NCBI GenBank assembly: GCA_963565915.1
Contig: OY751490.1
Coordinates: forward strand, 1,612,001-1,676,000
Reading direction: 5' to 3'
Length of the DNA: 64,000 nucleotides
From: Entoloma clypeatum
Taxonomy: Eukaryota; Basidiomycota; Agaricomycetes; Agaricales; Entolomataceae
The notes under the pieces were generated by a model, which was not told the DNA's origin, made no database searches, and saw only the letters and a program-made list of their open reading frames with translations. Within the stretch, counting starts at the first letter, position 1. The number at the start of each line of letters is the position of its first letter. Made by a program: the position numbers and the translations under genes. Shown one piece after another: positions 56,056-64,000 of this stretch.

Positions 56056-56722
56056 GCACTGGGTGAGATTGCTTTCCCTGGATGTTAATAACGTGAGTTT
56101 GCTGGACCCCCCATGTGAGGTGCTTTTCACACTGTTAAAAACCGTGAAATATATATTACATAATCCACTTTTGCAAAGCAAAAAATCTCAAAACTTTCGG
56201 CCAGAATGGAGTATATTGTGCTCGTTTAACGGCAAGTGTACATCTTTCAATCCCTGGAGAAGCTGCTAGCCCCGCCATTGCTTGGATAGAGTAACAGAAT
56301 GTCTCCTAAGTTCTTCATGATGTCACCTGCAAGATAATACTTCGTGAGAGATTCAAATTCAATCAAGATATATTATAACACAGATAAATCCCATTCAATG
56401 ATCGTGTACCACACCCCATAAGCTTTCTATCAGAATTTCTAGCATGTACTTGCTTTGCCTCTGTGAGGCCATAGGGATCTGAGTGATGGAACCACACTTC
56501 TTCAAGGCCCGAGGAGTGACATGGTATCAATATCTTCTGGAAATATGCTCAGTACACTCAGAATGCACCGTTGTTCATCCCAGGAATGCCACTACATACA
56601 GTATATCTTTTTACATTTCTCACATGCAAATTTTTCTACCCCAATGTTAAAAACGTTATAAACATGTTAAAAACATGTGAAAAACTCCGATGTTTTTAAC
56701 ATCTGAGTTTCTCACCCAGCGC
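56056..56722. mobile_element. 667-bp non-autonomous inverted-repeat element, TA-flanked
   Basis: Left end GCACTGGGTGAGA (56056-56068) and right end TCTCACCCAGCGC (56710-56722) are inverted with one mismatch, and both sides carry TA (56054-56055, 56723-56724). Similarity continues weakly inwards (GATGTTAATAACG against GATGTTTTTAACATC). The interior has repeats of GTTAAAAAC/ACATGT near the right end and no transposase. Probably Tc1/mariner-type or another TIR family; boundaries fit but only one copy is visible. Confidence 0.6.
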
Positions 56723-56739
56723 TATACGAGATGGGCGGT

Positions 56740-57516
56740 CGTTTCGTATACACGTGAAAGAGAGGATGGATATGATCACTCGAACACCGGTCGCTATTAT
56801 ACATCTTGAAGCCACCTATTTTTAGATTAACCGTAAGCATACCCTTTCCTCAGATTTCATTGTCATTTAGCGAGGTTGGCAGACAACATCATTAGAAAGG
56901 GTAAGCGCGAACGCCATGGGAGGAAACGTGATTCACGGAACCGCTGTAACATCTTGGGCCACAGTTCAACGTTCTTCCGGATGCACGGACATTGATGATT
57001 TAGATTGCTTGACAGTTGATCGGCTAAAAATACTGAAATATACGCAGGTGGCAAAGCAGCTCAAGCCTCAAAGGAGTGGTCGACGCTGCGTGACGACGCT
57101 CAACATTTCAGCCACTTGCTTGATCAGGCAAAAGACATTACAGCGATCGGCATAGTACCCTAAGCAGAAGTAATTGCACCACGCTGTCGACATCGATGCT
57201 GGGATGCGCCGGCCGTAGGTGTGTTCTTTATTTGAAAATAGGCTACTTGCCAAACGTCAGTCAGGTGAATCATATGTCATAACATACAGTGACAGTGCAT
57301 ATCTGGGATATTCACATACCATACACGCTGAATGTTTCCGGTCCCGAGCGCCACCTCCGATATTCTCAGGACTCGGAAGCCTATTTACGCAGTTGCTCAA
57401 GTCTTCGTTGGCGTTCCTGTCCTTGGCATTGAATTCATCCAGGCATTAGAGCATATTTGCACCCCCTCTCAAAGTGACTTTGAAAGGGTGAGCAGCCAAT
57501 CAGATCCCGTTCAAAC
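56740..57516. other. no gene recognised
   Basis: Short frames only (up to 79 codons), no motif. Lies between two inverted-repeat elements. Confidence 0.4.
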
Positions 57517-57518
57517 TA

Positions 57519-57876
57519 CTGTACTATTACGACTGGGTGTTCATTGGGTGTGACATGTGACACCAAGTGTCCGTTATTCCGAGGGTTCAAAACCCATGGT
57601 GACCTGTGACAAAGTGTTCATTAGTGTGCATCTGTGACAGAGTATGCCACCTATAGGCAATATTCGGGCAGAGTATGGCTCATTTGATGATTTTAACTCT
57701 AAATTACAGTTATTTTGACATGCAACCCCGAAGGGGAAGAAAAATTGACTATTTCATCACTTGTGACCATTTCTGGAAGTGTTCATCAACCTAGTGTGAC
57801 TGTTACATTGAGCCAAAAGTGTCCAGTTCATCGGGGTATGTGACGTGTGACTGAACACCCAGTCGTAATAGTACAG
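57519..57876. mobile_element. 358-bp MITE with about 26-bp perfect terminal inverted repeats and TA target duplication
   Basis: From 57519 inwards (CTGTACTATTACGACTGGGT and following bases) the sequence is an exact reverse complement of the end at 57876. Both ends are flanked by TA (57517-57518, 57877-57878). The interior contains several copies of TGTGAC-type motifs (GTGTGACATGTGACACC; TGTGACAAAGTGTTC). It shares the CTGTA end and the TGTGAC motif with the MITE at 13261, so the two may be driven by related transposases. Confidence 0.85.
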
Positions 57877-58231
57877 TACACTGCCAAATGGCACTCAGGT
57901 GGGAGAAATGTGTGGATGAAAGGCTGACAAGCACCTTTTCCCACCTGTCACAACATGATTATTTGTGATGGCTCCAATGTTGAGATCTGGCTAGGAGCAG
58001 CATGTCACAGCTTTGATGTGGTGGCAACATTTACGGTGGATGTTGACAAGAAATGGCCAGACAGCTGGGGCAAAGGAATGTCATGAGCTTCAAACCAGCT
58101 CGGCATGCACAGAATTATTTCATATTTCTTGTCATTTTCTCAAGCTAAATTCAGAGCTGCTTGATTCCTCTCGCAAGACATGGTTCATCCCTCTTGTGTG
58201 ATGTGGTTAATTGCTATTATGAGATGCTGTT

Positions 58232-58375
58232 AATCCCCCTAGCAAGACCTGGCCTATCCTTTTGCAACACCTGTTGTATCCCTTTTGCAACATTGATTGT
58301 ATCCCTCTCCCAAGGCCTGGTCTATCCCTCTCTTGAGACCTGGTCTATCACTCTTCCAAGACCTGGTCAATTCCT
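58232..58375. repeat. about 23-bp minisatellite, six degenerate units
   Basis: Successive units of the form CCCTAGCAAGACCTGGCCTAT, with CTTTTGCAACACCTGTTGTAT, CTCTCCCAAGGCCTGGTCTAT and CTCTCTTGAGACCTGGTCTAT as variants. A further outlying unit is at about 58164-58190 (CTCTCGCAAGACATGGTTCAT). Not coding. Confidence 0.7.
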
Positions 58376-58527
58376 CTCACAGTCTACACTCCGGAGATGG
58401 GTAGTCAGCTCACTTCAGGCTTGATGTAGACCAATAGGATACAATTCAGATGGACATTAGAAAGGACAATAGTATTGATGTTGACAATAAGAAGGACTAG
58501 GCTAAACTTGAACAAGGGTCCGAGATA

Positions 58528-59166
58528 CTATGACCCACCCACCCCTATGACCATGCCAGCCCCTGCGAGCACATCATCAACAGAATTTTGGAAGTCATTG
58601 TTATCCTTGTCAAGTGTATAGGTCGTGTCACTACCATAGGTGCTCCGATCAGCCTGGAGGATGCACTCAAAAGCTCTTGCATATTTGTAAGTATCACAGC
58701 TGGTAAATAGATTCAAATGACACACTTGATAATCTTCCAGGCCTCGCCATCTGCTATGTTATGAATAAGCATTAGCCGTGCATCGACTTTGTCCCAGTAC
58801 TTTGAATTAGAACATTCAACATAAACTTTGCGCTATCTGGGGGAGATGTACGTTGATATAAAACCAATGCCAATGATTAGAGACTTACTAATAATGCCAG
58901 TCTCACACAGAGGGGAACACTGACAGACGACTTTGAGTTGGTAACCACCGCTGTTGCAAGGTCAAAGATACTGTCTGAATCTGAAATGCTATTCAGTATC
59001 TGTAAAAATTTGGATGGTAAGGGTGTGTTAACGACCAAAGGAATAGACTCACAAGTTTCTTAAATTTGGCATGTGCTTGTGTAAATTCTTCCTGTACATC
59101 ACTTTTCACCGTCTTCAGGATAAACGGATCATTTGCCAAATTTTCTGGTACGTAGGAGCGGGTGAC
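58528..59166 (-). pseudogene. Agaricomycete hypothetical gene, 5' part cut off by a Gypsy insertion
   Basis: Four consecutive exons splice cleanly: VTRSYVPENLANDPFILKTV (from 59166), ILNSISDSDSIFDLATAVV with SVPLCVRLALL, RKVYVECSNSKYWDKVDARL with NIADGEAWKIIK, and AFECILQADRSTYGSDTTYT with DDVLAGAGMVIGVGGS, stop 58528. Introns are about 50 nt with GT-AG ends. The order (a PFIxxTVKxDV start, an ALLRxV helix, WDxVDxxLxxI, YG, VDDVxAGA) resembles a multigene Agaricomycete family of unknown function, from memory. The first exon runs straight into the Gypsy LTR at 59167, so start and promoter are separated by at least 4.8 kb. Confidence 0.6.
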
Positions 59167-59472
59167 TGTAAGGGCAACCACCCGCTACTCCGCACGTCGG
59201 ATCGCAGGTACTATCATTCATCTTGTTTCCATTCATCCTTCATCGCTACTCCCGATCATTGCTCATCATTCATGTGTCTCGTTTTATCTCTTATTTCATA
59301 TCTCATTTTACTATTTATCGCAGCTAGCTTGCAGGGGAATCCTTAGAACTTTCTCTTCGGATCTCCCTTGCAAGGTATGTGTTGTATTACTTATTAGACT
59401 GCTCAATCTAAACTTCGGATCTCCCTTGCAAGTATCTGAGTTTGAGTCTTGGATCGTAAGGTCGCCCTTACA
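59167..59472 (+). repeat. Gypsy family-A 5' LTR, internally deleted
   Basis: 306 bp, TGTAAGGGC/GCCCTTACA ends. Aligned to 11394-10961 read on the minus strand, it jumps from GGGCAACCAC directly to CCGCTACTCCGCAC, removing about 128 bp of the upstream U3. Confidence 0.9.
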
Positions 59473-59633
59473 GTAGAAAGTTCTCATCTAATTGGACCGG
59501 GTCCGATTGCATCGTTGTCACGATTCCGCGCTTCGGAGTAGCTTCGTCCGCGTCCGACTCCGATACATCTCACACCCCTTCCAGTTCTTCTAATTACCTC
59601 TCCGTAACCGGTGATTCTGCTCCGCGCATAGTA

Positions 59634-60788
59634 ATGGACGACCCCAATCGCCTTGAACAGCTCGAGCACGAGTTCCAGGAACAACGTCAAACTCTCGCTG
59701 ATATCTCGACTCAACTTGACCAACTCCTCCTCGCCTTCAACGCAATTCCTGCCCCAGCTCCGCCACCTATCCCACCTGCTCCCGCACCCGCACCTCCACC
59801 TGCTCCGCTCGCTCCGGCCAATCCGGGCGTGCGTCGAGCAAAACCCGCCAATCCGTCAGACTTCGACGGATCGCGCGCAAATGGCTGGACCTTTCTAAAC
59901 TCCTGTGAATTGTTTATGGGGCTGGCTCCGGAACAGTTCGCAGACGACCACGCTAAAATTTATTGGGCCTTATCTTTCATGAAGAGTGGACGCGCAGCAC
60001 GCTTTGCGGATCGCATTATCCGACAAGAGCGGAGGACCGGTGCTCCGCCTTATCGGACTTGGGTGGACTTCCGCGCCGTCTTTACAACGGAGTTCACTCC
60101 GAAGAATGAGGAACAGGACGCGAGACTGATCCTCGAAGGAGAATCCTATTATCAAGGTCAACGGGATGTCGAGACCTATATTGACGAGTTCAAAGACTAC
60201 ATTGACAAAGCAGGCTATCAGGAGGATACCAATATAGTACTCAAATTCCGCCATGGTCTCCGTTCCGACATTCAGAACGAGATCGCCACCCTGACCCACG
60301 GACGGCCTGCGGACGACAACCCCGATGAGTGGTATTCTGCAGCACGAGTCAACGACGACAATAGAATTGCCAACAAAGCCTTCAAAGCCACTGCTCCGAC
60401 CCGCACATCTGCCTTCCGCAACGTCGTCGGACCAAGAGTACCTGGCACCTCAGTATTCCCTCGCCCCTACATTCCATTCACTCCGCGTCCAGCTCCGCTC
60501 GCATCCGCAACCGCTCCGCCGACAAGGGACCCTAATGCAATGGACATTGATACTTCACGCGTCAAAGGCAAGAATGCCAATGCATGCTTCAGATGTAACA
60601 AAACGGGTCACTTCAGTCGTGAATGCCCCCTTCGCTTCGACGTCCGATTCATGACGATGGAGGAACAAGACGAGTTTATCATGGAACAACTCGTGGTCAA
60701 GGACGCGGCGGAAGGCAACTCCGTTCCGCCCACGGAGTCTGCGGAGTCGGAGGGAGGACAGGAGGATTTTCCTCCTCACAACGAGTGA
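59634..60788 (+). CDS. gag: Gypsy family-A Gag
   Basis: 384 residues from ATG 59634 (MDDPNRLEQLEHEFQEQRQT: an N-terminal coiled coil), then a Pro/Ala linker. The capsid region includes SDFDGSRANGWTFLNSCELF, KIYWALSFMKSGRAARFADR and the WVDFRAVFTTEF/DVETYIDEFKDYID block. One CCHC zinc knuckle CFRCNKTGHFSRECP (about 60587-60630) and an acidic tail follow. Uninterrupted. The pol frame (-1 relative) is already open from 60623, so gag and pol overlap by about 165 nt. No perfect X XXY YYZ heptamer was found in the overlap. Confidence 0.93.
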   Translation: MDDPNRLEQLEHEFQEQRQTLADISTQLDQLLLAFNAIPAPAPPPIPPAPAPAPPPAPLAPANPGVRRAKPANPSDFDGSRANGWTFLNSCELFMGLAPEQFADDHAKIYWALSFMKSGRAARFADRIIRQERRTGAPPYRTWVDFRAVFTTEFTPKNEEQDARLILEGESYYQGQRDVETYIDEFKDYIDKAGYQEDTNIVLKFRHGLRSDIQNEIATLTHGRPADDNPDEWYSAARVNDDNRIANKAFKATAPTRTSAFRNVVGPRVPGTSVFPRPYIPFTPRPAPLASATAPPTRDPNAMDIDTSRVKGKNANACFRCNKTGHFSRECPLRFDVRFMTMEEQDEFIMEQLVVKDAAEGNSVPPTESAESEGGQEDFPPHNE

Positions 60789-63700
60789 ACAGTGCGCCCT
60801 CGTTGTCTACTAAAAATCGTTATGCTGCCTTATTTATGGAACAATATGATCCTATACCCTCCATCTCTAAGCCTGCAAACGATCCTATAGTCGCACCCAA
60901 CTCCGCAAACCCTATCCGCATCCGCTTCTCTAAGTGGGAGCGGCGGCTTCCAAAACAATATGTTCTCGCCGCAGCCGCTCGCTCCGACAATTCCCTCGAA
61001 CTAGACATAGTTCTCGAAACTACCGACACTAAAGACATACTATCACAAAAGGCCTTACTCGACAGTGGGGCAACAGGATCGTTTATTGAACGTACTCTGG
61101 TCGAGAAACACCGACTCTCTACTCGAAAACTACAACGCGCAATTCCGGTATACAACATCGACGGAACTCCGAATGAGGCCGGAGCAATAACGGAGGTGTT
61201 GGACGTAGTGCTCCGCTATCGGGATCACTCGGAACGGACCCAGCTTGCAGTCACAAGTTTGGGAAAACAAGAAATCGTGTTAGGCTTCACTTGGCTCAAA
61301 GAACACAACCCCGAGGTAGATTGGACTTCAGGGGAAGTGAAGATGAGCCGGTGTCCTGCACGATGTCGGACATGCCAACAGGAGGCAGCCCAAGAGCGGA
61401 AGGAGCGGAAGTTCGAACAAGTCCGCATCCGAGCCTGTCGGATGGGTTCCACTCCGACGTCCGGTCTAGAGGAGGAGGCTCCACGCGGCCCATGGGTGGA
61501 GGATGTCACAGAAGGAGAAGAAACGGAGGAGTTAGCGGAAGACGATGAGGAAGAGGATGAGTTTGAGGAGGGAGACCGCCTTTTTGTCGGAACAGTACCT
61601 GCGGAGGCGGAGTTCATCCGCGCTTCATCCAATATCTCGCAACGTCTATCGGAGGCCTTCCTCAGTAACCAGAAACCCAAATCTTTCCGCGATTCCGTAC
61701 CAGACCACTTGTTTGATTTCGAAGACGTATTCTCAAAGACCTCTTTCGACACCTTACCGGAAGAGCGGACGTGGGACCACGCCATTGAACTTGTTCCGGA
61801 CGCCTCTCCGGCGGGTTGTAAGGTATATCCGCTCGCCCCGAACGAACAGAAAGAACTCGACGCGTTTTTGGAGGAAAACCTTGCAACTGGTCGGATCCGC
61901 CCTTCCAAGTCTCCGATGGCATCTCCGGTGTTCTATATCAAGAAAAAGGATGGCTCCCTTCGTCTTGTACAAGACTACCGGTCACTCAATTCCAAAACTA
62001 TCAAAAACAAGTATCCGCTTCCGCTCATATCCGAACTGATCAATAAACTTCAACGCGCTCAATACTTCACCAAACTCGACATCCGCTGGGGTTACAACAA
62101 TGTACGGATAAAGCCCGGAGACGAGTGGAAGGCCGCTTTTCGGACCAATCGCGGACTCTATGAACCATTGGTGATGTTCTTCGGCCTCACTAATAGTCCA
62201 TCCACATTCCAGACTATGATGAACGAGATCTTTCAGGACCTTATCACTGAAGGTGTAGTTTGTGTTTACCTTGACAATATACTCATCTTCACGGAGACCC
62301 TTGCGGAACATCGGAGGGTCACACGGATTGTACTGGAACGACTTCGCGAACACAAACTCTATCTAAAACCAGAGAAATGCGAGTTTGAGCAAACGCGCAT
62401 TGAATACTTAGGCCTTATTATTGAACAAGGACGCGTAGAGATGGATCCGGTGAAAGTAGCGGGGGTCGCGGAGTGGCCTGCTCTGACAAACGTCCGAGAA
62501 GTACAGTCCTTTCTGGGGTTCACTAACTTCTATCGCCGTTTTATTGAAGGGTTTTCGGACATCGCGCGCCCTCTTTTCGAGCTCACGAAGAAGGGGCACC
62601 TCTGGTCTTGGAAGGAAGGAGAAGTGTCCGCATTTGCGGAGTTGAAGCGGAGGATTACATCCGCTCCGATCCTGGTCTTAGCTGATCATCGAAAGGAGTG
62701 GCGGGTAGAAGCGGATAGCTCGGACTTTGCAACCGGAGCAGTACTGTCCCAACCAACAGAGGACGGTAAGTGGCACCCTGTCGCATTCTATTCCAAAAGC
62801 CTCAGTCCGGTGGAACGCAACTACGAGATCTATGACAAGGAGATGTTGGCAGTGGTCCGCGCATTAGAGGAGTGGAGGCACTTCCTTGAAGGAGCGGAGA
62901 AGACAGTGGAGATTTGGACGGACCACAAAAATCTTGAGTACTTCATGACAGCTCAAAAACTAAATCGACGACAAGCTAGATGGTCCTTATACCTCGCTCG
63001 TTTCGATTTTAAAATGCACCATCGACCTGGAAAGTCAATGGGCAAGTCCGACGCTTTGTCCCGACGAGCGGACCACGGAGACGGATCGCGGGACAACGAA
63101 AACATCATCCTTCTTCGACCAGAATTGTTTGCAGTGCGAGCAATGCGTGGGGTAACTGTTCAAGGGGAAGAACGCGACGTCCTCTGCCAGGTCCGACAGG
63201 GAATCCGAGAGGGGCTACTGGAGGATAGTGTGGCGGAGGTCGTCAGATCCCTTCCGACCGTCGGAGCGGGGTCCGTCCGAAGTGCGGAGTGGAGGCAAGC
63301 GGAAGGTTTGCTCTACTTCAGGGATCGTATCTATGTTCCTAATAATCCCCAACTGCGTCATCGGATCCTCACACAACACCACGACACTCCAGTGGCCGGA
63401 CATCCGGGACGGTGGAAAACCTTGGAACTGGTGTCGCGCAATTACTGGTGGCCACACATGTCTCGTTTAATAGGTCAATATTGCAAGACATGCGACTCAT
63501 GCCTCCGCACCAAGGTCCGACGCACTCCGCCCTCCGGAGAGCTCAATCCACTACCGGTCCCCACGGAGCGGTGGCAAGTAACCAGTGTTGACTTCATTAC
63601 TGAACTACCAGAAGCCCACGGCTACGACGCTATCATGGTGGTAGTGGACTCAGTAGGGAAGCGGGGACACTTCATCCCGACGCACTCCGACATCTCCGCA

Positions 63701-64000
63701 CTCGGGACTGCACGCTCCTATATTCAAAACGTCTGGAAACTCCACGGACTACCGGAGGCCATTGTCTCCGACCGCGGACCACAGTTTGTCGCCAAGTTTA
63801 CGCGCGAACTATATAGGCTACTTGGCATTAAGATTGCTGCCTCGACAGCCTACCATCCGCAGTCGGACGGACAGACGGAGCGGGTCAATCAAGGATTGGA
63901 ACAATATCTTCGCCTATTCGTCAATGAACGTCAAGATGATTGGGACGAATGGCTTCCGATGGCTGAATTTGCATACAACAACCATGTTCACGCATCGACA
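60788..64000 (+). CDS. pol: Gypsy family-A Pol (partial at window end): protease, RT, RNase H, integrase
   Basis: Open from 60623 and across 1071 codons from 60788 to the window end, with no stop. Protease ALLDSGATGSFIE (Asp at about residue 92), RT with first catalytic Asp in TKLDIRWGYNNV (431) and VYLDNILIF (about 494-502), RNase H (VEADSSDFATGAVL, IYDKEMLAV, TDHKNLEYF), HHCC finger (HHDTPVAGHPG..CKTCDSC) and integrase DDE at about 935 (VDFI), 995 (SDRGPQF) and 1031 (GQTERVNQ) with DD35E spacing. The second RT-box Asp is Asn (codon AAT, 62276-62278), a single G-to-A change predicted to abolish polymerisation. The older minus-strand copy still has YLDD. The chromodomain, if any, lies beyond the window. 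Confidence 0.92.

Larger units (their letters stand above)
59167..64000 (+). mobile_element. Gypsy family A, 5' part of a near-intact element, runs off the window
   Basis: LTR, gag and an uninterrupted pol frame up to base 64000. Same family as the decayed nested copies at 7664-12434. It inserted into the exon of the gene at 58528-59166; the bases before the LTR are GGTGAC. Its LTR has lost about 128 bp and its RT has YLDN instead of YLDD, so despite open frames it is probably not autonomous. Confidence 0.93.

Noticed and set aside
1..64000. CRISPR array, operon, ribosome-binding sites, tRNA or rRNA genes
   Set aside because: The window is eukaryotic. No spaced identical repeats and no cloverleaf or rRNA signatures were seen by eye; a tRNAscan run would be needed to exclude a tRNA firmly.

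Overview
This window comes from the nuclear genome of a filamentous fungus, most likely a mushroom-forming basidiomycete (Agaricomycetes). Host genes carry many short introns (about 39-66 nt, GT-AG plus one GC-AG). The membrane-protein families are typical of Agaricomycetes (DUF6533-like seven-helix proteins). The repeats are Ty1/Copia and Ty3/Gypsy (chromovirus-type) LTR retrotransposons.

Layout. 1-754 is the 3' end of an unknown minus-strand gene. About 1.5-22.5 kb is a nested transposon block. It holds a Copia element (1911-7663) whose gag and pol are separated only by one in-frame TGA and whose 3' LTR is cut off against a decayed minus-strand Gypsy (family A, 7664-12434). That Gypsy itself shows one family-A copy inserted into the gag of another. 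Next come an AT-rich stretch, a broken SET-domain (SUV4-20/Set9-like) coding relic split by a TA-flanked MITE, and an LTR-like sequence. Then there is a nearly intact 7.28-kb Gypsy (family B, 14737-22016) with a perfect 5-bp target duplication, inserted into the integrase of an older, CpG-depleted Gypsy. Family B has a textbook -1 frameshift signal between gag and pol. Its pol ORF has three in-frame TGAs. It also carries an extra spliced gene on the opposite strand between pol and the 3' LTR.

22.6-56 kb is host gene space: a large disordered nuclear-type protein, an EXPERA-like membrane protein, a DUF6533-like receptor-type protein, a small conserved hypothetical, a predicted mitochondrial protein, a type-B carboxylesterase, VPS34 (class III PI 3-kinase), a broken second carboxylesterase, a membrane-anchored NlpC/P60- or LRAT-like protein, a short-chain dehydrogenase, and two more DUF6533-like genes in tandem. 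The 6.9 kb at 25524-32415 is repeated almost letter for letter at 32616-39509 around a 200-N gap. Because the repeat ends coincide exactly with the gap edges, this looks like an unmerged contig overlap rather than a biological duplication, so the three genes in it are probably present once.

56-64 kb returns to repeats: two TA-flanked non-autonomous inverted-repeat elements, a 23-bp minisatellite, and a Gypsy family-A element (59167 to the window end) inserted in a coding exon of a small Agaricomycete hypothetical gene. This element has open gag and pol frames, but the second catalytic aspartate of its reverse transcriptase is Asn (YLDN). No tRNA, rRNA or CRISPR was recognised. Host exon boundaries are read by eye from splice consensus and frame.
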